A stretch of 64,000 nucleotides of DNA from an uncultured Pontibacter sp. (GTDB taxonomy: Bacteria > Bacteroidota > Bacteroidia > Cytophagales > Hymenobacteraceae), in assembly GCF_947492645.1 (NCBI RefSeq), contig NZ_CANLMZ010000008.1:62001-126000 (forward strand), in the 5' to 3' direction. Below the pieces are notes generated by a model. It ran no database searches and had not been told where the DNA came from. It worked only from the letters and a program-made list of their open reading frames with translations. Both the position numbers and the translations under genes were made by a program. Position 1 is the first letter of the stretch. Every line of letters begins with the position of its first letter. Positions 26,979 through 36,140 of the stretch are shown here, in pieces.

Positions 26979-27449
26979 CTATTTTATTTGAATGGTCTTT
27001 TCTGTATAATAGGCTGCTTCACCATCGCTGAAACTCACGCGTACTTTCCATACACCGGTTTCCAGATCGTCTGTCTCCAGCAACTGGCTTTGGTCACGGC
27101 CTAATTGCAAAAGCACTTGCTTGTCCATTTTATCGTCAGAAGGGCGAAAGAAAACTACGTTGCCAGTTAGGCTTTTGCCCTGGTAAGTGGCTGGCATCTG
27201 TAGTAAAATTGAATTTGCGTCAGCTTTATAATCCAGCATTACATCGCCTAAGGCCTGTGTGCGCTTTACTTTCTCAATCTGGTCCTGGTAATTTATCTCT
27301 TGCTGATAATAGTCTTTGCTTACCAGCCCCACATCCTTGTTCATGGCTTTATACACAAACTGTGCGATGTAGCCCATGAATAACACCATGCAAACTACAA
27401 TGGCATAAGGCCAGAGTGTGAAGCTTTTATTTTTATCTGTTGGTTTCAT
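26979..27449 (-). CDS. ccoH: FixH/CcoH family cbb3 assembly protein
   Basis: This 156-residue protein has one N-terminal helix (LWPYAIVVCMVLFMGYIAQF) and the typical KDVGLVSKDYYQQEINYQDQ stretch, followed by a periplasmic beta domain. CcoH is needed for stable assembly of the cbb3 oxidase. It lies 63 bp after ccoG and 2 bp before safE. Confidence 0.88.
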   Translation of the reverse strand: MKPTDKNKSFTLWPYAIVVCMVLFMGYIAQFVYKAMNKDVGLVSKDYYQQEINYQDQIEKVKRTQALGDVMLDYKADANSILLQMPATYQGKSLTGNVVFFRPSDDKMDKQVLLQLGRDQSQLLETDDLETGVWKVRVSFSDGEAAYYTEKTIQIK

Positions 27450-27512
27450 TTGTTGTCTTCTTTATACTTTATGATCCAATTCTCTTGCCAATGCTCGAGA
27501 TGATGCTACTGA

Positions 27513-28916
27513 TTAATTTGCAGGGCCTAAAAACTTGGTATCGGTGGTAGTGATAAGCTCTGCGCCGTGGTACACGCCTATCTCGATTTCAGAGTTCATG
27601 GCAGTCAGGTCCTCTTTTGCGATCTCTGTAAAAAACACACCTTCTGCAATGCCTTGTGCCGGAAGCATAAGTTCGCTGCCGATTACTTTAATAGTGCCCT
27701 TTTTATCGATCAGCTTTAGGGTAAGCGGCATGTCGTGGTTTGTTTTGTTGATGACAGAAATGTTGTAGAGGTTTTTGATGTACCCCTGCTCTGTTTTCTG
27801 GTACAGCTGGCCCGGCGTGCGAAGTATGGTTGCCTCGGCCTCATCGCGTGTTAGCAGTAGTGTTGTAAGAGCGGTTAAAAGTATCGCCAGCACGGCAGTA
27901 TAGCCCATCACACGCGGTGTAAAGAAGCTCCACTTCCTGCCTGTCTCAATGGCCTCTTCAGACTCATAACGTATCAGGCCCTCCGGTTTCTCGATCATGC
28001 GCATGATGTCGTTGCAGGCATCGATGCAGGCAGTACAGTTGATACACTCCAGCTGCTGCGCCCCATTGCGGATGTCAATACCAGTTGGGCAAACGCTAAC
28101 ACATTGGTTACAGTCGATGCAGTCGCCTTCGGTGCGTTCCTGGTTTTTGCGCAGCTTGCCGCGTGGTTCGCCGCGTCCGTAGTCGTAGGCTACCACAAGG
28201 GTTTTCTTATCCTGCATTACGCCCTGTAGGCGGCCGTAAGGGCAAACAATGGTACAAACCTGCTCTCTGAACCAGGCAAAAACCCAGAAAAACACGCCCG
28301 TAAAGCCCAGCAAAGCACCGAAACCGGCTTTATGTTCTATTGGGCCATCCAGTATAATTTTCTGCAGTTCGTCTACACCGATTATATAAGCCAGGAACAG
28401 GTTCGAAATCAGAAAGGAAACAGCCAGGAAAATGATAATCTTAGAACCTTTCTTCAAAATCTTTTCGGTATTCCAGGGCATCTTGTCCAGGGCGCGTTGC
28501 TTTGTGTAGTCTCCCTCAATAGCATACTCTATCCTCCGGAAAACCATCTCCAGGAAAATCGTCTGCGGACAGATCCAGCCACAGAAAATACGCCCGTACA
28601 CGACCGTGAAAAGTATAATGAAAACGACCAGCGTGAGGAAGGCCACCACAAGTATGAAAAAGTCCTGCGGCCAGAACAGTACGCCAAAGATCACGAACTT
28701 ACGCTCTACCACATTTAGCATGAGCAGCGGCAAGCCGTTTATCTTGATGAAAGGGCCGCTAAACAGTATAGCCAACAGCAAATAGCTGACATACTTGCGG
28801 TAATTGTACAGTTTGCCTTTCGGCTTTTTAGGGTATACCCAAACGCGTTTACCCTGATCATCTACTGTTGAGATGTGGTCCCGAAATTCATCGGTTGGTT
28901 TTACTTTAGTTGCCAT
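27513..28916 (-). CDS. ccoG: cbb3 oxidase accessory ferredoxin CcoG (RdxA/FixG)
   Basis: The 467-residue membrane protein has about five helices. Its cysteine motifs are CGWICPQ, CTIVCPYGR, and two 4Fe-4S clusters in CIDCNQCVSVCP and CINCTACIDACN (about residues 258-305). A C-terminal Ig-like periplasmic domain is typical of the family. CcoG reduces Cu(II) to Cu(I) during CuB insertion into cbb3 oxidase. It has its own promoter with the TGAC-N4-GTCA box, and is followed by ccoH, safE and probably the two-domain USP. Confidence 0.93.
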   Translation of the reverse strand: MATKVKPTDEFRDHISTVDDQGKRVWVYPKKPKGKLYNYRKYVSYLLLAILFSGPFIKINGLPLLMLNVVERKFVIFGVLFWPQDFFILVVAFLTLVVFIILFTVVYGRIFCGWICPQTIFLEMVFRRIEYAIEGDYTKQRALDKMPWNTEKILKKGSKIIIFLAVSFLISNLFLAYIIGVDELQKIILDGPIEHKAGFGALLGFTGVFFWVFAWFREQVCTIVCPYGRLQGVMQDKKTLVVAYDYGRGEPRGKLRKNQERTEGDCIDCNQCVSVCPTGIDIRNGAQQLECINCTACIDACNDIMRMIEKPEGLIRYESEEAIETGRKWSFFTPRVMGYTAVLAILLTALTTLLLTRDEAEATILRTPGQLYQKTEQGYIKNLYNISVINKTNHDMPLTLKLIDKKGTIKVIGSELMLPAQGIAEGVFFTEIAKEDLTAMNSEIEIGVYHGAELITTTDTKFLGPAN

Positions 28917-29001
28917 GGCAGTTTAATTTGTGCGGATATTAATCCTGCCCGTTATTTAAAATGGGAAATCAGAACATAGAGATCACTCATAATCTCTGCT
29001 A

Positions 29002-29044
29002 CAAAATTCCACATTTGGCTTATCCTAAAAGATGACCATTGTCA
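29002..29044 (-). promoter_or_regulatory. ccoG promoter: CRP/FNR-like box plus -7 element
   Basis: TGACCATTGTCA lies at 29033-29044, and GAATTTTG read on the minus strand lies at 29002-29009. The two are separated by exactly 23 bp, the same geometry as at hemA, ccoNO and ccoI. The ccoG start is 86 bp further on. Confidence 0.72.
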
Positions 29045-29100
29045 TATACAGAGGTGATAGTCATCAACAGCAACAGCGCATTGGGGTTTGCTTAAATCAA

Positions 29101-29140
29101 AAAAGGTGCAGACGCTAAAGTATAAGCGCCTGCACCTTTT
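29101..29140 (-). terminator. Terminator of the ccoNO-ccoQ-ccoP unit
   Basis: AAAAGGTGCAG-ACGCT pairs with AGCG-CCTGCACCTTTT around an AAAGTATA loop, 18 bp after the ccoP stop. Confidence 0.8.
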
Positions 29141-29158
29141 CTGTGCTCAAGTATAAAG

Positions 29159-30364
29159 TTATTCTTTTTCGCCTTGCGGCTCTTTTGCATTGGCTGGGTT
29201 AGTACCTTTTAAGCTCAGGATGTAGCTGGATACTTCTAACATCTGGTCTTTGGTAAGCTTTCCTTGCCAAGGCACCATGCCTTTGGCCGGCACGCCGTAC
29301 TTCACAGTTTTGAAGATATCGTTCACATCGCCGCCATGCAGCCAGTACTCGTCTGTCAGGTTTGGTCCTACTGTACCCTGTCCTTCCTGTCCGTGGCAGG
29401 CAGCGCAGTTAGCACTATAGATCGACTTACCAGACTCCAATGCTGTTGCATCTGTCATCACTTCGTAGTTTGTTACTGCATTCGGGTCATCCACATTTTT
29501 GGCGGCAAGTATGGCAGCCTGCTCCATTTCCATGGCATACTCCTCGTCTTGCAGCGCGCCGGTCTTAAACACGTGGTAGTGCAGCATATACCCTACGGCA
29601 AACACAACAGACACATAGAACATCGCTTTCCACCATGGCGGCAGGTCGTTGTCGTACTCCTGTATTCCGTCAAAGTCGTGGCTGGAGTGGATTTCGTTTC
29701 GGTCTTTGCCTGTTACTAGCGTAGCATCACCGCGCAGTAAAAACAGCACACGGCCGGCAAACGAATGTCGAAAATCTTCATCGTAAATTGAGTCTCCCAG
29801 CATTGGCACAAATAAGCGGAACAGCATTACTAACACCATGATCGTCAGTAGGATGATAACCGCGGCAAGTGCAAATGTGAACAGCAACACCGGCGGCAGA
29901 TCCATAAAGGCTACCTCTGTTTCAGCGACTGCTACCTCAACATTTGGGTCGGCGGTTGGCGTTGAAGGGGTTTCTGCTACTGCTGCCGGCTTATCGCTTT
30001 CAGCTTTGATGAATGCGATCACATTGGCAATGTCTTCCTCTGAAAGTGATGTGCCAAAAGCAGGCATCGCCATTTTGTTATACTTTTCGTACAGCGCAAC
30101 GGCATCCTTGTCACCAGACTGTACCAGCTCCTGCGAGTTTTTGATGAACTTCGTTAGCCACTCATCCCCCCGGCGCTTGTGTGCATCTTTCAGAGCAGGG
30201 CCAACTACATCGGCATCCATACTATGGCAGGCGGCGCAGTTACCGTCAAAAATGGCCTTACCGGCAACGGCATCCTGTGCCTGCGCTGCTGGCGAGCCCA
30301 TCAGAAGCAGCCCCGCCACCAGGGCCAGGCTGCCTTTTCTGAACATTTTCTTTAAAGAGATCAT
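29159..30364 (-). CDS. ccoP: cbb3 oxidase dihaem cytochrome c subunit (CcoP-like, rearranged)
   Basis: The 401-residue protein has a signal peptide (to about residue 30) and a first cytochrome c domain with CAACH at 43-47. A membrane helix near 155-185 follows, then the CcoP N-domain signature (DGIQEYDNDLPPWWKAMFY near 232-250) with a second helix, then a second cytochrome c domain with CAACH at 320-324. Classical CcoP has both haem domains after the membrane part, so a cytochrome domain in front is unusual. The role is electron entry to the CcoN haem-copper centre. It overlaps ccoQ by 4 bp. Confidence 0.92.
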   Translation of the reverse strand: MISLKKMFRKGSLALVAGLLLMGSPAAQAQDAVAGKAIFDGNCAACHSMDADVVGPALKDAHKRRGDEWLTKFIKNSQELVQSGDKDAVALYEKYNKMAMPAFGTSLSEEDIANVIAFIKAESDKPAAVAETPSTPTADPNVEVAVAETEVAFMDLPPVLLFTFALAAVIILLTIMVLVMLFRLFVPMLGDSIYDEDFRHSFAGRVLFLLRGDATLVTGKDRNEIHSSHDFDGIQEYDNDLPPWWKAMFYVSVVFAVGYMLHYHVFKTGALQDEEYAMEMEQAAILAAKNVDDPNAVTNYEVMTDATALESGKSIYSANCAACHGQEGQGTVGPNLTDEYWLHGGDVNDIFKTVKYGVPAKGMVPWQGKLTKDQMLEVSSYILSLKGTNPANAKEPQGEKE

Positions 30365-30555
30365 CTTCTTGCTCCTTCAAAAATTGTGTCTTGATCTTCG
30401 TCTTCGCGGGCAAAATTGCTCATCGTCTGTGCATACTTTTTATCCATCAGGGCAACATATATTATCAGCCCCAGGAAGAACACAAAGAAGATCGTAAATG
30501 AGATTAGCGGGTATATTTCGATGCCGTCTATGGCTTGCAAAACATTTTTATACAT
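30361..30555 (-). CDS. ccoQ: cbb3 oxidase small subunit CcoQ/FixQ-like
   Basis: This 64-residue protein has a single helix (YPLISFTIFFVFFLGLIIYVAL) and a charged cytoplasmic tail. Its position between ccoNO and ccoP, the 4-bp ATGA overlap with ccoP, and its size identify it as the FixQ-like subunit. It probably stabilises CcoP in the complex. Confidence 0.85.
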   Translation of the reverse strand: MYKNVLQAIDGIEIYPLISFTIFFVFFLGLIIYVALMDKKYAQTMSNFAREDEDQDTIFEGARR

Positions 30556-30581
30556 GGTTTTAGAATTTTATGACACTCGTA

Positions 30582-30645
30582 ACACGTATCACGAATCAGG
30601 TATCACGACTTATAGTATTGAGAATCGTGTGTCGTGATACGTGCT
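30582..30645. repeat. Intercistronic inverted repeat between ccoNO and ccoQ
   Basis: ACACGTATCACGA pairs with TCGTGATACGTG(C)T across about 37 nt, with an internal partial copy (GGTATCACGA). It fills the 106-bp gap inside the oxidase operon and would form a stable mRNA hairpin. Confidence 0.75.
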
Positions 30646-30661
30646 ACTTGAGTCGATTTAA

Positions 30662-32857
30662 TTACTCCACAACTTCTTCTGTTTTCACTTTGATGTCAGT
30701 TCCCAGGCGCTGCAGGTAAGCAATGAGGGCTACAATCTCAGCTTCTGGTTTCACTTCGATACCTTCTTTCGCAAGATCAGCCGCTACGCCATTTGCCTGC
30801 TTCATCAGCTCTTCGTTGGCGTTGGCAATGTACTCATCCTCGTAAGGCACACCCAGTTTCTTCAGCACTTTCAGTTTATCTTCTGTTGTGCTCATGTCCA
30901 CCTCCTGCTCAAACAACCAAGGGTAAGCTGGCATAATAGAGCCCGGCGACATAGAAGTTGGGTCCATCATGTGGTGGTAGTGCCAGCTGTGCGGGTACTT
31001 ACCTCCCACTCTGTGAAGATCCGGACCGGTGCGCTTAGAGCCCCACAGGAAGTTGTGGTCGTACACGAACTCACCTGCTTTAGAGTACTCGCCGTAGCGC
31101 TCTGTTTCTGACCTGAACGGACGAACCATTTGTGTGTGGCAGTTAACGCAACCCTCTTTTATGTACAGGTCGCGGCCCTGCAGCTCCAGCGAAGTATAAG
31201 GCTTCACGCTGGCTATCGTCGGCACGTTAGACTTGATCACGAAAGCAGGAATAAACTCTACCAGACCACCAATCAGAATTGCAACTGTAGCGAAAATGGC
31301 CATTTGCGTCGGGCGCTTCTCAATCCAGGAGTGCCAGTGGCCAGCGTTATTGCTTACTGTAGGTACAATTACCGGAGCCTCAGTTCTTTCGTTGGCAACC
31401 AAAGTACCAGACTTGGCAGTTTTGTACAGGTTGTACACCATCAGGAACACACCCGATAAGTAGAACACACCACCAATACCGCGCAGGTAATACATCGGCA
31501 CGATCTGAAGTACAGTTTCCAGGAAGTTAGAGTACTGTAGTGTACCTTCTGCGGTAAACTGCTGCCACATTAAACCTTGTGTAAAACCAGCCCAGTACAT
31601 TGGTATAGCATAGAAAAGTATACCCAGCGTACCTAACCAGAAGTGTGTATTGGCAAGCTTCTTCGAGAATAATTCTGTCTTATAAAGGCGTGGGAACAAC
31701 CAGTACAGCATCGCAAATGTCAGGAAGCCGTTCCAGCCAAGGGCACCCACGTGCACGTGTGCTACGATCCAGTCAGTAAAGTGGGCGATGGCGTTTACGT
31801 TCTTTAATGAAAGCATAGGGCCTTCGAACGTAGCCATACCGTAAGCTGTGATGGCAACCACCATAAACTTAAGCACCGGCTCTACGCGTACCTTGTCCCA
31901 GGCACCACGCAGCGTAAGCAAACCGTTGATCATGCCACCCCAGCTCGGAGCAAGCAACATGATAGAGAATACTACCCCTAAAGACTGCGCCCAATCTGGC
32001 AATGAAGTATAAAGCAAGTGGTGCGGACCAGCCCAGATGTAAATAAAGATCAGGGACCAGAAGTGGATAATAGATAATCTGTAAGAGTAAACCGGACGAT
32101 TAGCAGCCTTAGGCAGGAAGTAATACATCAAACCTAAGAAAGGCGTAGTTAAAAAGAACGCAACCGCGTTGTGGCCATACCACCACTGCACCAGCGCATC
32201 CTGCACACCTGCATAACCAGAGTAACTTTTAAATAAGTTAACTGGCATTTCGTAAGAGTTTACGATGTGCAGCACAGCTACTGTTAAAAATGTAGCGATG
32301 TAGAACCAGATAGCAACGTACATGTGCTTTTCACGGCGCTTGGCCAATGTGCCAAACATGTTCCAGCCAAATACTACCCAAATTAGGGTGATCGCAATAT
32401 CAATCGGCCATTCCAGCTCAGCGTACTCTTTTGAAGTGGTCATGCCCAGCGGAAGCGTAATTACCGCTGCCACAATGATCAGCTGCCAGCCCCAGAAGTT
32501 GATCTTACTGAGTTTGTCGCTGTACATACGTGTTTTGCAAAGGCGCTGCAACGAGTAATAAACACCCATAAAGATGGCGTTGCCCACAAAGGCGAAAATC
32601 ACAGCATTAGTGTGTAATGGTCTTACGCGACCAAAAGTAGTATACTGCGTACCCATGTTCATATCAGGATTTGCCAGCTGGAACGCGATAATTACGCCTA
32701 TCAGCATACCGGCAATGCCCCAGAACACGGTGGCTATACCAAAATCCCGAACGATCTTATTGTCATAAAAGAACGTGTCGGTCACGCCCCTGTCGGTACC
32801 TTTCGGTATAACCCGGTCGGGCGCATTCTCTAAGACTTCGGCTACATTAGTTGACAT
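30662..32857 (-). CDS. ccoNO: Fused cbb3 oxidase subunits I and II (CcoNO)
   Basis: The 731-residue protein joins CcoN and CcoO. The CcoN part (about residues 1-490) has 12 or more helices and the haem-copper ligands in RPLHTNAVIF, WWYGHNAVAF, GPHHLLYT and AHVHVGALGWNG. The CcoO part (about 515-731) has one helix and a cytochrome c domain with GCVNCHTQMVRPF near residue 570 and an SPGSIMPAYPW Met-ligand region. It reduces O2 with high affinity in the cytoplasmic membrane. Such fusions are common in Bacteroidota. Its promoter has the conserved oxygen-type box. Confidence 0.95.
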   Translation of the reverse strand: MSTNVAEVLENAPDRVIPKGTDRGVTDTFFYDNKIVRDFGIATVFWGIAGMLIGVIIAFQLANPDMNMGTQYTTFGRVRPLHTNAVIFAFVGNAIFMGVYYSLQRLCKTRMYSDKLSKINFWGWQLIIVAAVITLPLGMTTSKEYAELEWPIDIAITLIWVVFGWNMFGTLAKRREKHMYVAIWFYIATFLTVAVLHIVNSYEMPVNLFKSYSGYAGVQDALVQWWYGHNAVAFFLTTPFLGLMYYFLPKAANRPVYSYRLSIIHFWSLIFIYIWAGPHHLLYTSLPDWAQSLGVVFSIMLLAPSWGGMINGLLTLRGAWDKVRVEPVLKFMVVAITAYGMATFEGPMLSLKNVNAIAHFTDWIVAHVHVGALGWNGFLTFAMLYWLFPRLYKTELFSKKLANTHFWLGTLGILFYAIPMYWAGFTQGLMWQQFTAEGTLQYSNFLETVLQIVPMYYLRGIGGVFYLSGVFLMVYNLYKTAKSGTLVANERTEAPVIVPTVSNNAGHWHSWIEKRPTQMAIFATVAILIGGLVEFIPAFVIKSNVPTIASVKPYTSLELQGRDLYIKEGCVNCHTQMVRPFRSETERYGEYSKAGEFVYDHNFLWGSKRTGPDLHRVGGKYPHSWHYHHMMDPTSMSPGSIMPAYPWLFEQEVDMSTTEDKLKVLKKLGVPYEDEYIANANEELMKQANGVAADLAKEGIEVKPEAEIVALIAYLQRLGTDIKVKTEEVVE

Positions 32858-32956
32858 GTGCGGTGTCCTCCATTTTGTTTAAGTGTTGTATGTGTTTGTT
32901 GTGATGTTTTTCCTGTTCAGGAGATCGATTGAAGTTTTCAGCCTTTATCGACGATT

Positions 32957-32999
32957 CAAAATTCGGGAAGTATAGGCTCCTAAAAGATGATGAATGTCA
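32957..32999 (-). promoter_or_regulatory. ccoNO promoter: CRP/FNR-like box plus -7 element
   Basis: TGATGAATGTCA lies at 32988-32999 (one change from TGAC-N4-GTCA), and GAATTTTG on the minus strand at 32957-32964, again 23 bp apart. The sequence just after the box (ATCTTTTAGG) nearly repeats that of the ccoG promoter. Confidence 0.7.
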
Positions 33000-33474
33000 G
33001 TATCGTGGTTGATTGATATCAGCAGGGGCTGTAGCGTAGATTAAAGCGGTGTTCTAGCTGCTTTTGTTTTATACTTGTCTCTGCTTTTTTATCGAGCTGC
33101 TGCTCTTCCTCAGTCTTGATAGCCTACATTTTCATCTTTGGCTTTGTTGTGCCCAAGGACTGGAAAGGATACTTCTTCGCCAGCGGCTGTTGCAATGGAA
33201 ACAAAGTATGAATTTTGGTTTATAGGGACAGGTCGCGACCTGTCCGAGCTAAACAAGCAGCTACGAAGCTTGTACTTTTACTAACTCAAAAGCCAAAAGT
33301 CCCCCTTTGAAGGGGGCGCAGGGGGATGACAAACCTTTGCAATGAAACTTATAACTCAAAATCATCAAGAACAGAACTCTCCTCCTCGGACTAGAGAACA
33401 CACGAACTTGAAATTAGCGAGCGTAGCCCTCAGGGGCATGGCTGGTTGGAGCCGGTACAGCCTAAAGTATAAAC
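33000..33474. other. Intergenic region with possible coding remnant and C/G hairpin
   Basis: This gap between the ccoNO promoter and the ccoS stop holds no intact gene. A minus-strand open stretch at about 33110-33225 without a start reads like a protein tail and stops being useful at the REP palindrome. At 33300-33317 is a strong hairpin of the type CCCCCTTT-GA-AGGGGG. Confidence 0.5.
33226..33245. repeat. REP-like palindrome GGACAGGTCGCGACCTGTCC
   Basis: This is a perfect copy of the palindrome found at 3048, 30 kb away, located in the ccoS-ccoNO gap. Confidence 0.85.
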
Positions 33475-33663
33475 CTAAGCTCCCTGCGACTTCTTCGCAT
33501 CCTTGCCTTTGCCCGTTGTTGCCGTTTCATTATCGAAGAGCATGCGTACGGCCGGCGTGTAATCGTCGTCGTACTGGCCGGAGCGAACTGCCCATAGGAA
33601 AGCTCCTAAAAAGGCGGCAGCTACTGTTACGCTAATGGCAATCATTAAAAAGATGATATACAT
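33475..33663 (-). CDS. ccoS: cbb3 oxidase assembly protein CcoS
   Basis: The 62-residue protein has an N-terminal membrane helix (IIFLMIAISVTVAAAFLGAF) and the CcoS pattern FLWAVRSGQYDDDYTPAVRML. CcoS is needed for cofactor insertion into CcoN. It lies 45 bp after ccoI on the same strand. Confidence 0.9.
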   Translation of the reverse strand: MYIIFLMIAISVTVAAAFLGAFLWAVRSGQYDDDYTPAVRMLFDNETATTGKGKDAKKSQGA

Positions 33664-33708
33664 GGTTTCTGGTAAGTATAGATCAGAACTAGTTGAAGAA
33701 TGAAAAGG

Positions 33709-36114
33709 TTAAAGCCCAGCTCTTTTGGCGGCTACCTTCACGGATAAAGTGGCGAAGATGATGACGCTCAGCGAACTGATTGGCATAAGTATAGCCGACA
33801 CAATCGGAGAGAAAAGCCCCTGCACGGCTAGTGTCAAACCAATCACGTTGTACACCAGCGACACAGCAAATGTGGCCAGGATAATCTTCATGGTAGTTTT
33901 AGAGAAACTCAGGAATTTACTCAGCCTGTCGAAGGCTGTTGCATCCAGTATGGCGTCGCAGGACGGAGAAAAATTGGTGATGCTGTTCGTTAAAGCAATA
34001 CCTGCATCACTTTGGCGCAATGCACCGGCATCGTTCAACCCATCGCCTACCATCATTACCTGGTGGTGCTGGTTTTTAAGCTGCTGGATGTACTCCAGTT
34101 TCTGAACCGGGCTTTGATTAAAGTTAAGTGCTGCTTCTTTCCCCAAAAGTTCTTCCAGGCGCGCCTGCTCATGGTTATTGTCGCCCGAGAGTACAGCAAT
34201 TTTCTTATCGCTTAAATCTGTCAGGATGTCTTTTAAGCCCTGGCGGTATACATTGAAGAAAGTATAATACCCCAGCACAATGCCGTTGAACGACACATAA
34301 ACTGTTGTCTTAAGCGTGTCCTTTGCATCGCCTGCACTTATACCAATATAGGCCGCAGACCCGATACGGATTATGTTTCCGTTAACCTCGCCAACCAAAC
34401 CCTTACCGGCAAATTCCTGGAAATTGTCAACCGGAAATGTTTCGCCTTGCAAGCTCTGGAAAATGCGCTGGCTTAAAGGGTGTGTAGAGTGGCTCAGTAC
34501 AGATTTTATACTTCTCTGCTGCTCTGCTGTCAGCGCTTTGCCGTTATAGCTTAGTTCTGCAGCGCTTGGCTCCGTTAAGGTTCCTGTTTTATCAAAAACG
34601 ACGGTATCTATTTTAGCAAGCGTTTCTACTACGGCTGTATTTTTCAGATAGAACTTATTTTTACCGAACACGCGCAACGTATGGCCATGCACAAAAGGCG
34701 TAGCCAGCGATAAAGCGCAAGGGCAGGCAATGATCAGTACTGAGGTGAAGGCACGCATGGCCATCTCCATGTCTCGTGGCACCCAGTAAACAAGAGAGCC
34801 TGCGGCAACTATAAGTGTAACTATGATAAACCATTTACCGGCTACATTGGCATAGGTGTTTACGCTTTGGGTCTCGTTTTTAGAGAAAACGCTGTCGTTC
34901 CAGAGTTGCGTTAAGTAACCCTGCGACACCTCCTTCACCACTTCCAGTTCTATACTTTCGCCTACCTGGCGTCCGCCGGCATAAATCACCTCTCCCACTA
35001 CTTTTTCTACAGGCTCTGATTCACCGCTCACAAAACTGTAGTCGATCGTGGCAGTACCACGCAGCAACATGGCATCAGCCGGTATAAGCTCCTGGTTACG
35101 AATGCGAATGCGATTGCCTACTTTCAGGTTTCGAACAGCCACGGCTTCTTCTTCGCCGCTTTCTTGCAGCACCGTTACCGATACCGGAAAGTATGAAGTA
35201 TAATCTCTGTCGAAAGAAAGTGTATCGTAGGTTTTTTGCTGAAAGTATTTGCCGATCAGCATAAAGAATACCAGACCGGTAAACGAATCGAAGTAACCGG
35301 GGCCGGTAGCCGTTACAACCTGGTAAATGCTTGTGATAAACAAAGCCAGCAGGCCTGTGGCAATAGGCAGGTCGATGTTAACCATGCGCTGTTTTATACC
35401 TTCCAGAGCGGACGTAAAAAAGCCACGGGCACTATAGAAAAACACCGGAATTGACAGTACAAAGCTTAAGTAGCCAAAAAAAGAACCAAACGTACGTTGC
35501 AGATCGCCGGTAAAAGCCAGGTAATCCGGGAAAGCCAGCAACATGACGTTACCAAAGCAAAAGCCGGCAATACCTAGTTTATAAATAATGGTACGGTTCG
35601 GTTTAGATGTTTTTTTGCCATCTGTGTTTGCCAGCGTAATTTCAGGCTCATAGCCAATACGGGCCAGCAAAGTAACCACTTCACGCAGGGTGGTTTTATG
35701 ATGGAAGTAAGTCAGGGATACCTCTTTGCGCAGGAAATTAACCGTAGACTCTGACACACCCGGATTCAGCTTGAAGAGGTTTTCTAAAAGCCAGATACAG
35801 GAGCTGCAATGCATCTGTGGCGTGTAAAAGGTGATCTTGCAGATGTTATCATCCTTAAAGCTGATAAGCTGCGCTTCTACCCCGGCATCGTCCAGGTAAG
35901 CAAAGCGTGCTTCGGCTAAAGGTTTTTTGCCTGTAGTGCCCGGGGCCTCTTCCAGGTTATAGTAGGTGCAGAGATTGTTCTCTTCTAAAAGTTCATAAAC
36001 AGTTTTGCACCCGGCGCAGCAAAAGGCTTTGTCGTGTGCTACAATAAGCTCGTCCTCGCAGGAATCCCCGCAATGGTAGCATGTCTGAACATTGGTTTGG
36101 AGTGCGGCTTCCAT
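33709..36114 (-). CDS. ccoI: Copper-translocating P-type ATPase CcoI
   Basis: The 801-residue P1B-type ATPase has an N-terminal Cys-rich segment (CYHCGDSC, CCAGC) and an HMA domain with MHCSSC near residue 102. Eight predicted helices include CPC in IIACPCALSLATP. The phosphorylation site is DKTGT and the hinge is GDGLND. The Cys-rich N-terminus, CPC motif and linkage to ccoS define CcoI, which exports Cu(I) for cbb3 assembly. Its promoter has a strong conserved box. Confidence 0.94.
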   Translation of the reverse strand: MEAALQTNVQTCYHCGDSCEDELIVAHDKAFCCAGCKTVYELLEENNLCTYYNLEEAPGTTGKKPLAEARFAYLDDAGVEAQLISFKDDNICKITFYTPQMHCSSCIWLLENLFKLNPGVSESTVNFLRKEVSLTYFHHKTTLREVVTLLARIGYEPEITLANTDGKKTSKPNRTIIYKLGIAGFCFGNVMLLAFPDYLAFTGDLQRTFGSFFGYLSFVLSIPVFFYSARGFFTSALEGIKQRMVNIDLPIATGLLALFITSIYQVVTATGPGYFDSFTGLVFFMLIGKYFQQKTYDTLSFDRDYTSYFPVSVTVLQESGEEEAVAVRNLKVGNRIRIRNQELIPADAMLLRGTATIDYSFVSGESEPVEKVVGEVIYAGGRQVGESIELEVVKEVSQGYLTQLWNDSVFSKNETQSVNTYANVAGKWFIIVTLIVAAGSLVYWVPRDMEMAMRAFTSVLIIACPCALSLATPFVHGHTLRVFGKNKFYLKNTAVVETLAKIDTVVFDKTGTLTEPSAAELSYNGKALTAEQQRSIKSVLSHSTHPLSQRIFQSLQGETFPVDNFQEFAGKGLVGEVNGNIIRIGSAAYIGISAGDAKDTLKTTVYVSFNGIVLGYYTFFNVYRQGLKDILTDLSDKKIAVLSGDNNHEQARLEELLGKEAALNFNQSPVQKLEYIQQLKNQHHQVMMVGDGLNDAGALRQSDAGIALTNSITNFSPSCDAILDATAFDRLSKFLSFSKTTMKIILATFAVSLVYNVIGLTLAVQGLFSPIVSAILMPISSLSVIIFATLSVKVAAKRAGL

Positions 36115-36140
36115 CTCAATTTTCTTTTTAAGGTACTTTA

